Assembly (NCBI GenBank): GCA_002898935.1 | Contig: BEII01000005.1 | Span: forward strand, 1 to 15,287 | From: a bacterium HR32 | GTDB taxonomy: Bacteria > Sysuimicrobiota > Sysuimicrobiia > Sysuimicrobiales > Sysuimicrobiaceae | Length of the DNA: 15,287 nt | Direction of reading: 5' to 3' | Part shown: one piece after another, positions 1 to 6,773 of the stretch | Layout: every line of letters begins with the position of its first letter | Position numbering within the stretch: the first letter of the stretch is position 1 | Position numbers and translations under genes: made by a program | The notes under the pieces: model-generated | Told to the model about the DNA's origin: nothing | Database searches by the model: none | What the model saw: only the letters and a program-made list of their open reading frames with translations

Positions 1-637
1 CGCTCTTGCTCATCTTCTTGGTGGGGTCGTTGAGGGCCATGATGCGGGCGCCCTTGGACAGCCGGGCCTCGGGCAGCGGGAAGGTCTCCCCGAAGGTCTT
101 GTTGAAGCGTTCCGCGATGTCCCGCATGAGCTCGATGTGCTGCAGCTGGTCCTCGCCCACGGGCACCAGGGAGGCCTTGTACAGGAGCACGTCCGCAGCC
201 TGCAGCACCGGGTAGTTCAGCAACCCTGCCATCACCCCGTGCTTGGCCCGCCGCGCCTTCTCCTTGTACTGGGTCATGCGCTCCAGCTGGCCCACGGGGG
301 TGATGGTGTTCAGCAGCCACATGAGCTCGGTGTGCTCCGGGACGTGGGACTGCACGAACAGCACCGACCGTTCGGGGTCGATCCCCGCGGCCAGGTTCGC
401 CGCCGCGGCCTCCAGGATGCGCTGCGGCATCTCCTGGGGCTCGTAGGGCACGGTGATGGCGTGCAGGTCCACGATGCAGAAGTACGATTCATACTGGCGC
501 TGCAGCTCCGCCCACTGACGCAGGGCGCCCACGTAGTTCCCCACGTGGATGAGCCCCGTGGGCTGGATCCCGGAGAACACCCGCGGCACTGGTGGGGCTG
601 CCGTCTTGGTTTCCGGCTGGATCTTCACCCGTTCCAC
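1..637 (-). CDS. trpS: Tryptophanyl-tRNA synthetase, N-terminal part (cut by window edge)
   Basis: Class I aminoacyl-tRNA synthetase that charges tRNA-Trp with tryptophan in the cytoplasm. About 212 residues are visible. The ATP-binding HIGH-type signature appears as PTGLIHVGNY near residues 26-35, and the second class I signature KKMSKS is the last thing before the edge, so most of the Rossmann catalytic domain is present and the anticodon-binding C-terminus lies outside. The GTG start at 637 is chosen because GGAGGG sits five bases upstream. This gives about 18 residues before the RVFSGIQPTG segment where most family members begin. The start lies inside the trpC 3' end (13-base overlap), so translation is probably coupled. 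Being last visible in an operon with a tRNA-Trp T-box, it should be induced when Trp-tRNA is uncharged. Identification is secure; only the exact start is inferred. Confidence 0.95.
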   Translation of the reverse strand, partial: MERVKIQPETKTAAPPVPRVFSGIQPTGLIHVGNYVGALRQWAELQRQYESYFCIVDLHAITVPYEPQEMPQRILEAAAANLAAGIDPERSVLFVQSHVPEHTELMWLLNTITPVGQLERMTQYKEKARRAKHGVMAGLLNYPVLQAADVLLYKASLVPVGEDQLQHIELMRDIAERFNKTFGETFPLPEARLSKGARIMALNDPTKKMSKS

Positions 638-1428
638 GGTCTCCCTCCTTCCACTGCCGAAGTGAGCTCCCGGAGCTTCGCGGCGGGATCAGGGCTGCGG
701 ACCAGCGCCGTGCCTACGAGCACCGCCCGCACCCCCGCGTCCCACAGCCGGCGGACGTCCTCCGGGGTCTCGATCCCGCTCTCGCTCACCACCAGCACGC
801 CCTGCGGGATGCGGGGGCGTAGGCGCTCGGTGGTGGCCAGGTCCACCCGGAAGGTCCGCAGGTCGCGGTTGTTGATGCCGACCACCCGCGCGCCGCTCTC
901 GAGCGCCCGGTCCACTTCTTCCTCCGTGTGGACCTCCACCAGGGCCTCCATGCCCAGTCCCTCCGCCAGGGCGCGCAAGGACCGCAGCTGTGGCCCGGAC
1001 AGGAGACTCGCGAGGAGCAGGACCGCGTCCGCGCCGAGCGCCCGAGCTTCGTACACGTGGTAGGCGTGCAGGGTGAAGTCCTTGCGGAGGACCGGCAGGG
1101 CGACCGCCTCCCGCGCCGCCCGGAGGTGCTCGGGCGCGCCGCGGAAGAAGCGCCGGTCGGTGAGGACCGACAGCGCCCGCGCTCCTCCCCGCGCGTAGGC
1201 CCGCGCCAGCTGCGCGGGCTCCAGGTCCTCGCGCAGGGTGCCCGCCGACGGTGAGGCGGCCTTCACCTCCGCCACCACGCTCAACCCCTGCGCCTGCAGC
1301 GCGGCAGCGAAGGGTCGGGCGGGGAGCGCGGCCCGGGCTTGTTCCGCCACCACCTCCTCCGGTACCGACCGACGGAGCGCCTCGAGCTCGGCCCGTTTGT
1401 GCGCCGCGATCTCCTCCAACACCGTCAC
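625..1428 (-). CDS. trpC: Indole-3-glycerol phosphate synthase
   Basis: Converts carboxyphenylamino-deoxyribulose 5-phosphate to indole-3-glycerol phosphate in Trp synthesis. The 267-residue protein matches the usual length of a monofunctional TrpC (no fused TrpF). Visible TIM-barrel motifs are VVAEVKAASPSAG with catalytic Lys56, VLRKDFTL, LVEVHTEEE, VGINNRDL and VVSESGIE, in the expected order. The GTG start at 1428 shares the tetranucleotide GTGA with the trpD stop, and the protein then begins MTVLEEIAAHKR, as expected for the family's N-terminal helix. A longer open frame upstream (to 2088) is the shadow of trpD and is not used. Its 3' end overlaps trpS. The next enzyme in the sequence, TrpF, is not encoded in this window. 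Confidence 0.96.
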   Translation of the reverse strand: MTVLEEIAAHKRAELEALRRSVPEEVVAEQARAALPARPFAAALQAQGLSVVAEVKAASPSAGTLREDLEPAQLARAYARGGARALSVLTDRRFFRGAPEHLRAAREAVALPVLRKDFTLHAYHVYEARALGADAVLLLASLLSGPQLRSLRALAEGLGMEALVEVHTEEEVDRALESGARVVGINNRDLRTFRVDLATTERLRPRIPQGVLVVSESGIETPEDVRRLWDAGVRAVLVGTALVRSPDPAAKLRELTSAVEGGRPWNG

Positions 1429-2438
1429 GCCGCACCCCGTAGGAAAGCGCGCAACTCCATGAGCTTGCGGTGAGCTGCCCCGCGGTCGATGCTCTCCTCG
1501 GCGTAGGCGGCCGCCTCCCGGAGGTCCGAGCAGGCGCCGGCGGCCAGCAGCGCTGCCGCGGCGTTCAACACCACCACGTCCCGGTGCGGTCCCCGCTCCC
1601 CGGACAGGACGGCCACCGCGAGCCGCGCATTCTCCTCCGCGTCCCCGCCCCGCACCGCCTGCGCCGGGTGGCGGGGGAGTCCCGCGTCTTCCGGAGCCAG
1701 CGCGAAGGTCCGCACGGCCCCTTCGCGCACCTCCGCCACGTGAGAAGGCCCGCTGGGCGAAAGCTCGTCCATGCCGTCCCCGTGCACCACGAAGGCGTGG
1801 GCGGCCCCGAGCTGACTCAGCACCCGGGCCATGGGCTCCACCAGGTCCCGGTGGTACACGCCGACCACCTGGTGGCGGGCACCCGCGGGGTTCGTGAGGG
1901 GGCCGAGCAGGTTGAACACCGTGCGGATGCCCACCTCCCGCCGTGGCCCCGCGGCGTGGCGCATGGCCGGGTGGAACCGGGGCGCGAACAGGAACCCGAT
2001 CCCCACCTCTTCGATGGCCCGCTGCGCCCGGTCGGGCTCCACGTCCGCGGGAAGGCCGAGCGCCTCCAGCACGTCCGCGCTGCCGCACCGGCTGCTCACC
2101 GCGCGGTTGTTGTGCTTGGCCACCGGGATGCCCGCACCGGCCACCACGAAGGCGGCCACGGTGGAGATGTTGAAGGTACCGGAATTGTCACCCCCGGTGC
2201 CCACCACGTCCACGAACACAGGGGTGCGGGGCTGGATGCGGTACGCGCGCTGGCGCATGGCCACCGCGAACCCCGCGATCTCCTCCGGGGTCTCGCCCTT
2301 CATGCGCAGGGCGGTCAGGAGGGAGCCGATCTGGGCTGGGGTGGCTTGCCCGTCCATGATCTCTCCCATGACCGCGGTGGCCTCCGCGGCGGTCAGCGAG
2401 GAACGCTCCACGAGCTTGGCGATGGCTTCCCGGATCAT
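1425..2438 (-). CDS. trpD: Anthranilate phosphoribosyltransferase
   Basis: Transfers the phosphoribosyl group of PRPP to anthranilate, the second step of Trp synthesis. It has 337 residues, the usual length for a stand-alone TrpD without a fused glutaminase. The N-terminal helical domain includes the segment GQATPAQIGSLLTALRMKG (residues 30-48). The PRPP-binding glycine loop VGTGGDNSGTFNIST is at about 79-93, followed by VAKHNNRAVSSRCGSADVLEALG. The middle of that motif is normally KHGNR; here it is KHNNR (Asn110 for Gly). The DE-type metal-binding and anthranilate regions follow. ATG at 2438 is preceded by GGAGGAGGG. It starts 15 bases after the trpG stop and shares a GTGA overlap with trpC. 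Confidence 0.96.
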   Translation of the reverse strand: MIREAIAKLVERSSLTAAEATAVMGEIMDGQATPAQIGSLLTALRMKGETPEEIAGFAVAMRQRAYRIQPRTPVFVDVVGTGGDNSGTFNISTVAAFVVAGAGIPVAKHNNRAVSSRCGSADVLEALGLPADVEPDRAQRAIEEVGIGFLFAPRFHPAMRHAAGPRREVGIRTVFNLLGPLTNPAGARHQVVGVYHRDLVEPMARVLSQLGAAHAFVVHGDGMDELSPSGPSHVAEVREGAVRTFALAPEDAGLPRHPAQAVRGGDAEENARLAVAVLSGERGPHRDVVVLNAAAALLAAGACSDLREAAAYAEESIDRGAAHRKLMELRAFLRGAA

Positions 2439-2453
2439 GTTCGTCCCTCCTCC

Positions 2454-3050
2454 TCAACCCCACCGGCCGGTGGCGTGCCATTGCCGCACGAGGCGCAGGA
2501 AGTTCCTCAGCAGGTCCTTGCCGTACTCCGTGAGGACCGACTCCGGGTGGAACTGCACGCCCTCCGCGGGCCGCCGGCGGTGTCGAAGCCCCATGACGAT
2601 CCCGTCCGCGGTACGCGCGGAGACCTCCAGCTCCGGCGGCAGGGTGGTCTCGTCCACCACCAGGGAGTGGTAACGGGTGGCGCGGAAGGGGTTGGGCAAG
2701 CCGGCGAACACCGTGCGGCCGTCGTGCCAGACCTCCGAGGTCTTCCCGTGCACCTCCCGGGGTGCCAGGACCACGCGGCCGCCGAAGGCCTGGCCCAGGC
2801 ACTGGTGGCCCAGGCACACCCCGAGCACCGGCACGCGGTCGCTGAGCTCTCGCAGGACGTCGTTGGACACCCCCGCCTCGTTGGGCGTGCAGGGCCCGGG
2901 CGAGATCACCACCGCCTCGGGGCCGCAAGCCGCGATCTGCGCCGCGGTCACCGTGTCGTTCCGGTACACCTCCACCTCGACGCCGAGCTCGCCCAGGTAC
3001 TGGACGAGGTTGTAGGTGAAGGAGTCGTAGTTGTCCACGACCACCACCAC
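2454..3050 (-). CDS. trpG: Anthranilate synthase glutamine amidotransferase subunit
   Basis: Class I glutamine amidotransferase that hydrolyses glutamine and channels ammonia to TrpE for anthranilate synthesis. The 198-residue protein contains DNYDSFTYNL at the N-terminus, the SPGPCTPNEAG loop, and a complete catalytic triad: Cys79 in GVCLGHQCLG, and His168 and Glu170 in VQFHPESV. The start falls in a run of GTG codons (3050, 3047, 3044). GTG at 3050 gives M-V-V-V-V-DNYDSF, the same spacing as the common MILLIDNYDSF family start, and lies behind the purine-rich GGGAGGGGAG. The gene starts 14 bases after the trpE stop. It is unfused to TrpE or TrpD. In some bacteria this subunit also serves para-aminobenzoate synthase (PabA), and whether a separate pabA exists cannot be judged here. 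Confidence 0.95.
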   Translation of the reverse strand: MVVVVDNYDSFTYNLVQYLGELGVEVEVYRNDTVTAAQIAACGPEAVVISPGPCTPNEAGVSNDVLRELSDRVPVLGVCLGHQCLGQAFGGRVVLAPREVHGKTSEVWHDGRTVFAGLPNPFRATRYHSLVVDETTLPPELEVSARTADGIVMGLRHRRRPAEGVQFHPESVLTEYGKDLLRNFLRLVRQWHATGRWG

Positions 3051-3064
3051 GGTCTCCCCTCCCG

Positions 3065-4534
3065 TCAGGCCACGGCCCCTGAGGCCGCCAGCTCCGCGGC
3101 CCGCAGCAGCGCCCGGGCCTTGTCCACGGTCTCCCGGTACTCCGCCTCGGGCTCGGAGTCCGCCACGATCCCTGCTCCGGCCTGCACGTACGCCACGCCG
3201 TGCCGCACCAGCAGCGTTCGGATGGTGATGCAGGTGTCCAGGGTGCCGTCGAACCCCACGTAGCCCACGGCGCCCGCGTAGGGCCCGCGGGCGGTGGGCT
3301 CCAGCTCGTCGAGGATCTCCATGGCCCGGACCTTGGGAGCCCCGGTTACGGTCCCGTGGGGGAACGCGGCCTGCAGCACGTCCAAGGCGTCCCGGCCGGG
3401 CTGCAGCTCGCCCCGGATGGTGCTCACCATGTGCATGACGTGGGAGTACCGCTCCACCACCATGAGCTCTGTGGTGCGGACGGTCCCGTAGCGGGCGATG
3501 CGGCCGACGTCGTTGCGGGTCAGGTCCACCAGCATCACGTGCTCCGCACGTTCCTTCTCGCTCGCCCTCAGCTCGGCTTCCAGCGCCGCGTCCTCCTCGG
3601 GCGTGCGTCCCCGGGGCCGGGTACCCGCGATGGGCCGCATCCAAACCTCCCCGGCCTCGAGCCGCACCAGGAGCTCGGGCGACGAGCCCGCGAGGCACGC
3701 GCCGGGGAAGTCCAGGTAAAACAGGAAGGGCGAGGGGTTGACGGCCCGTACCGCGCGGTACAGGAGGAACGGATCCAAGTCGGCGACCGGGCGGGCGAAC
3801 CGCTGGGACAGCACCACCTGGAAGACATCCCCCGCGCGGATGTAGCCTTTCGCGCGCGCCGCCCGCTCCAGGAAGGCCGGCCGGCTCAGGTTGGAGCGCA
3901 CGGGACCGAGGCTGCGGTCCTGCGGGCTCGGCGGCAAGTCGAGGGGCCGGCGCAGCCGGTCCAGGACCTCCTCGATGCGCTCCCGCGCGGACCGGTACGC
4001 GCGCTCTGCGCCCTCTTCCGCGAACGCGCAGGCCACGACCCGCACGCGGCGGCGCACGTGGTCGAAGCACACCACGGTGTCGTACAGGCCGAGCTCCGCC
4101 ACGGGCGTACCCAGGTCGTCCGGCGGCCGGTGCGGGAGGCGCTCCCAGTCCCGCACGAGGTCGTAGCCGAAGTAGCCCACCAGCCCTCCGAGGAAGCGCG
4201 GCAGGTCAGGCTGGCGGGCCAGCCGGTATGTCCGCAGCAGCTCCCGCACCCGGGGCAGCAGAGGCCCGGGCAGCCGCTCGCCGCCCACGTGCACGGTGCG
4301 CCCGTCGTAGACTACCCGGAGCCGAGGTGCGGCGCCGAGGAAGGAGTACCGGCCCACACGCTCCCCGCCCTCCACGCTCTCAAGCAGGAAGGGGCACGGG
4401 AGGTCCCGCAGTTTGAGGAAGGTGGACACCGGGGTCTCCAGGTCGGCCAGCACCTCGCAGGACACGGGCACCAGGTTGCCCGTGCGCAGGGCACGCTCGT
4501 AGGCGTGGCGTCCCGGCTCGAGCACGAGCCTCAC
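3065..4534 (-). CDS. trpE: Anthranilate synthase component I
   Basis: Converts chorismate plus ammonia to anthranilate and pyruvate, the committed step to Trp. It has 489 residues, normal for TrpE. The N-terminal segment PFLLESVEGGERVGRYSF (about 48-65) contains the LLES element of the tryptophan feedback site, so allosteric inhibition by Trp is likely. The C-terminal chorismate-utilising domain shows VNPSPFLFYL, ELLVRLE, PIAGTRPRG, MLVDLTRNDVGR, VTGAPKVRAMEI and AGAGIVADSEPEAEY. These distinguish TrpE from the shorter PabB or isochorismate synthases. The GTG start at 4534 shares GTGA with the tyrA stop and has GGAGG about nine bases upstream. The open frame continues to 4696 but that part is tyrA coding sequence in another frame. 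Confidence 0.96.
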   Translation of the reverse strand: MRLVLEPGRHAYERALRTGNLVPVSCEVLADLETPVSTFLKLRDLPCPFLLESVEGGERVGRYSFLGAAPRLRVVYDGRTVHVGGERLPGPLLPRVRELLRTYRLARQPDLPRFLGGLVGYFGYDLVRDWERLPHRPPDDLGTPVAELGLYDTVVCFDHVRRRVRVVACAFAEEGAERAYRSARERIEEVLDRLRRPLDLPPSPQDRSLGPVRSNLSRPAFLERAARAKGYIRAGDVFQVVLSQRFARPVADLDPFLLYRAVRAVNPSPFLFYLDFPGACLAGSSPELLVRLEAGEVWMRPIAGTRPRGRTPEEDAALEAELRASEKERAEHVMLVDLTRNDVGRIARYGTVRTTELMVVERYSHVMHMVSTIRGELQPGRDALDVLQAAFPHGTVTGAPKVRAMEILDELEPTARGPYAGAVGYVGFDGTLDTCITIRTLLVRHGVAYVQAGAGIVADSEPEAEYRETVDKARALLRAAELAASGAVA

Positions 4535-5382
4535 GGCACCTGCCTCCCGGTCCGCTGCGCCGCTTCCCGCGCGCGCTCCAGCAAAGGCCGCGCGCGGCCT
4601 TCCGCCACCGCGCGCTCCAGCGCGTCCAGGGCGGCGCGGAAGCTGCTGAGGGCGTGCAGGAGGTGATCCCGGTTCATCTCCACGATGGGCTCCCACAGGT
4701 CCACGGGGTTGCGCGCCACGCGGCCCATCTCCCGGAAGGTCGGGCCGCCCACCTGTAGCGACTCGGGCTCCGAGGCGGCTGCCAGCAGGACCGCGCAGCT
4801 CACCAGGTACGGAAGGTGGCTTGCGAGGGCCACGAGCCGGTCGTGCACCTCCGGCTGCATCACCACGGGCACCATTCCCACCGCGCGCACCAGGTCGGCC
4901 ACCTGTGCCACCGCCTCCCGGTCCGTGAACCCGGTGGGGGTGAGCAGGTACGGCCGGCCCTGCAGGAAGCTCGGGTCTGCGTCCTCGATGCCCTGTCCTT
5001 CGGTACCGGCCATGGGGTGACCGCCCACGAACCGGACCGGGTGCGGGGCCCGCTCCACGGCCCGCACCACGGGAGCCTTGACGCTGCCCGTGTCGGTCAC
5101 GATGGCGTCAGGGCTCAGGTACGGCCCCAGGGTCAAGCAGGTCTGCGCAACGCGGTCCAGCGGCGTGCTCACGACCACCACCTGGGCGGCCGCCAGGCCG
5201 CGCGGGTCGGAGGCCACCGCGTCCGCGGCACCCCGTTCCACGGCACGCCGGGCAGCCCAGGGGTCCGCGTCGTACGCCAGCACCCGGGTCACCACGCCGC
5301 TGGCGCGCAGGGCCATGCCGAGAGCGCCCCCGATCAGGCCGGTGCCCACGATGGCCACGGTGTCGAACCGCGCGCGGCTCAC
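4531..5382 (-). CDS. tyrA: Prephenate dehydrogenase (TyrA family)
   Basis: Oxidatively decarboxylates prephenate (or arogenate) on the way to tyrosine. The 283-residue protein begins with a Rossmann fold: AIVGTGLIGGALG (GxGxxG at 13-18), and an acidic residue after the second strand (VLAYDAD) that favours NAD over NADP. Later come TDTGSVK and GGHPMAGTEGQG carrying the conserved catalytic-region His, then the helical dimerisation domain with HLPYLVSCAVL. There is no C-terminal ACT domain and no chorismate mutase fusion, so this is the simple monofunctional form. Substrate preference (prephenate or arogenate) cannot be read from the sequence. GTG at 5382 overlaps the aroF stop as GTGA, and its own stop overlaps trpE the same way. 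It is a Tyr-branch gene embedded in an otherwise Trp-directed operon. Confidence 0.93.
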   Translation of the reverse strand: MSRARFDTVAIVGTGLIGGALGMALRASGVVTRVLAYDADPWAARRAVERGAADAVASDPRGLAAAQVVVVSTPLDRVAQTCLTLGPYLSPDAIVTDTGSVKAPVVRAVERAPHPVRFVGGHPMAGTEGQGIEDADPSFLQGRPYLLTPTGFTDREAVAQVADLVRAVGMVPVVMQPEVHDRLVALASHLPYLVSCAVLLAAASEPESLQVGGPTFREMGRVARNPVDLWEPIVEMNRDHLLHALSSFRAALDALERAVAEGRARPLLERAREAAQRTGRQVP

Positions 5383-6422
5383 GGTGTGCCCACCGGTAGC
5401 GCCGCCAGCGTGCGGCCCACCGCTTCGGCGATGGCGCGGAGCTGGCGGACGAGGTCGGCGAACTCCTGGGGGCGCAGCTGCTGAGGGCCGTCGCTCAGGG
5501 CGCGCTCGGGGTCGGGGTGGACTTCCACCAGCAGCCCGTCGGCTCCCGCGGCCACCGCGGCCCGGGCGAGGGGCGGCACCCACTGCCGCTTGCCCGCGGC
5601 CTGGGAAGGGTCCACCAGCACCGGCAGGTGGCTGAGCCGCTGCAGCACCGGGACCGCGCCCACGTCCAGCAGGAAGCGGGTGTGGTTGTCGAAGCTGCGC
5701 AGCCCCCGCTCGCACAGCACCACCGAGGGGTTGCCCTCCGCCAGCACGTACTCCGCGGCCAGCAGGGTCTCTTCCAGGGTGGCCGCCGGACCCCGCTTGA
5801 GCAGCACCGGACAGCGGGCCCGCCCCACTTCCCGCAGCAAGGTGTAGTTCTGCATGTTCCGGGCCCCGATCTGCACCATGTCCGCGTAGCGCAGCACCAG
5901 CTCCAGCTGCCGGGCGTCCATGGCCTCCGTCACCACCGGCAGCCCCACCTCCGCCCGCGCCTCCGCCAGCAGCCGCAGCCCCTCCTCCTCCAGCCCCTGG
6001 AACGAGTACGGAGACGTCCGCGGCTTGAACGCACCCCCCCGCAGCATCACCGCCCCCGCCGCCTTCACCGCCCGCGCCGCCTGCAGGATCTGCTCCCGGC
6101 TCTCCACCGAGCACGGCCCCGCGATCACCACCACCTCCGGCCCCCCGATCCGCACCGGCCCCACCTGGACCGCCGTGGTCTGCGGCTGGAACTCCCGGCT
6201 CACCAGCTTGTACGGCTGCAGCACCTTCACCACGCGCTCCACACCGTCCATGGCCTCCAGCATGGTGCGCAGCTGCTCCTTGGTCCGGTCGTCCCCGATG
6301 ACCCCCACCACCGTGCGCATCACACCCTGGGAGAGGTGCGCTCCCAGGCCCGCTTCCCGGATCCGCCGGACCACCGCCTCCTGCTGCTCAGGCGTGCAGC
6401 TGGGGTGCAGCACCACGATCAT
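5379..6422 (-). CDS. aroF: 3-deoxy-7-phosphoheptulonate (DAHP) synthase, type I-beta with N-terminal regulatory domain
   Basis: Condenses phosphoenolpyruvate and erythrose 4-phosphate to DAHP, the entry step of the shikimate pathway. It has 347 residues. An N-terminal ferredoxin-like (ACT-like) domain occupies about residues 1-75 and is known in the Thermotoga enzyme to carry aromatic feedback inhibition. The barrel follows with IAGPCSVES (metal ligand Cys104), LRGGAFKPRTSPYSFQG, QIGARNMQN and LLKRG. The metal ligands expected from the Thermotoga enzyme (Cys102, His272, Glu298, Asp309) align at a constant offset of two with Cys104, Gln274, Glu300 and Asp311. The DPSH motif therefore reads DPSQAAGKR. 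ATG at 6422 has GGGAGGG seven to eight bases upstream. It is the first gene after the T-box. The symbol aroF follows common usage for this family; aroG or aroA are also applied. Confidence 0.94.
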   Translation of the reverse strand: MIVVLHPSCTPEQQEAVVRRIREAGLGAHLSQGVMRTVVGVIGDDRTKEQLRTMLEAMDGVERVVKVLQPYKLVSREFQPQTTAVQVGPVRIGGPEVVVIAGPCSVESREQILQAARAVKAAGAVMLRGGAFKPRTSPYSFQGLEEEGLRLLAEARAEVGLPVVTEAMDARQLELVLRYADMVQIGARNMQNYTLLREVGRARCPVLLKRGPAATLEETLLAAEYVLAEGNPSVVLCERGLRSFDNHTRFLLDVGAVPVLQRLSHLPVLVDPSQAAGKRQWVPPLARAAVAAGADGLLVEVHPDPERALSDGPQQLRPQEFADLVRQLRAIAEAVGRTLAALPVGTP

Positions 6423-6445
6423 CGCCGTCCCTCCCGCAAAGCCCT

Positions 6446-6484
6446 CAAAACACAACGCCTCCCGTCCCCTCGGGACGGGAGGCG
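6446..6484 (-). terminator. T-box-controlled intrinsic terminator
   Basis: The two arms 6484-6472 and 6468-6456 form a perfect 13-bp inverted repeat with a three-base loop, followed on the minus strand by TTGTGTTTTG. This is a Rho-independent terminator, located 11 bases after the T-box sequence and about 24 bases before the aroF start. Part of the 5' arm (CGTCCC) is the natural partner of the T-box element, giving the usual mutually exclusive terminator and antiterminator. Confidence 0.93.
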
Positions 6485-6737
6485 ATCCTCCTCGCGCGGT
6501 ACCACCCGACTTCCCTGCCTTAACCGGCAGGACCCTCTCGGAACGGGACCCCCAGGTCCGATTCCGCCGGCTTCGCGCTCACGGGAGCCGGATCCCCGTC
6601 GGCGCCTACTGGGCTACCTCGCCGTTCGGACCGCCCCTCCCGGGTCCATTCCGCGGACCGACAGCTGCCGCGCTTCCACCGACCTCGCGGCTCTCTAGAA
6701 GCGCCCTGCCCGCGTACTCGTCCCGATCGTTGGGTTT
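6446..6737 (-). promoter_or_regulatory. T-box riboswitch leader, predicted tRNA-Trp specific
   Basis: This is the untranslated leader of the aromatic operon. Reading the minus strand, stem I carries the AGTA motif (6718-6715), the conserved AGAGAGCCGCG (6696-6686) and GGTGGAAGCGCGGC (6680-6667). Helix CGCGG/CCGCG (6714-6710 with 6656-6652) lies directly above the specifier loop. CGGG/CCCG (6725-6722 with 6644-6641) lies below it. Between them is GAA-TGG-A, so the specifier codon is TGG (6648-6646), tryptophan. A further structured part resembling stem II follows. Stem III is CCTGCC/GGCAGG (6531-6526 with 6519-6514). The T-box itself is CGGGTGGTACCGCG (6508-6495). It can pair with the CGTCCCG that also forms part of the terminator. 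Uncharged tRNA-Trp is expected to favour antitermination and expression of aroF through trpS. Confidence 0.93.
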
Positions 6738-6743
6738 AGCGCG

Positions 6744-6773
6744 ATTTTACCACCCGCGGTCAACCTGCGTCAC
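6744..6773 (-). promoter_or_regulatory. Putative sigma-70-type promoter for the T-box/aromatic operon
   Basis: On the minus strand, TAAAAT (6749-6744) is a good -10 element. Eighteen bases upstream is GTGACG (6773-6768), which matches four of six positions of TTGACA. The predicted start of transcription is near 6737, just before stem I of the T-box. The -35 lies inside the last codons of the upstream antiporter gene. Another TTGACC at 6763-6758 has only a poor -10 partner. Inferred from sequence only. Confidence 0.5.

Noticed and set aside
1470..3263. Long plus-strand open frame antisense to trpD and trpG
   Set aside because: It has no domain motifs and lies opposite genes with complete catalytic signatures.
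4535..4696. N-terminal extension of trpE upstream of 4534
   Set aside because: This stretch is coding for the C-terminus of tyrA in another frame, and the extension is Arg/Gly/Ala-rich without homology. The GTG at 4534 gives a normal TrpE start.
6744..6757. GGGTGGTAAAAT as a second T-box-like element
   Set aside because: It shares only GGGTGG with the T-box consensus, lies upstream of stem I, and is not followed by an antiterminator partner.
6741..6763. TTGACC (6763-6758) as the -35 of the aromatic operon promoter
   Set aside because: At 17-19 base spacing the -10 candidates are GCTAAA to TAAACC, poorer than TAAAAT, which pairs with GTGACG instead. Not excluded, only less likely.
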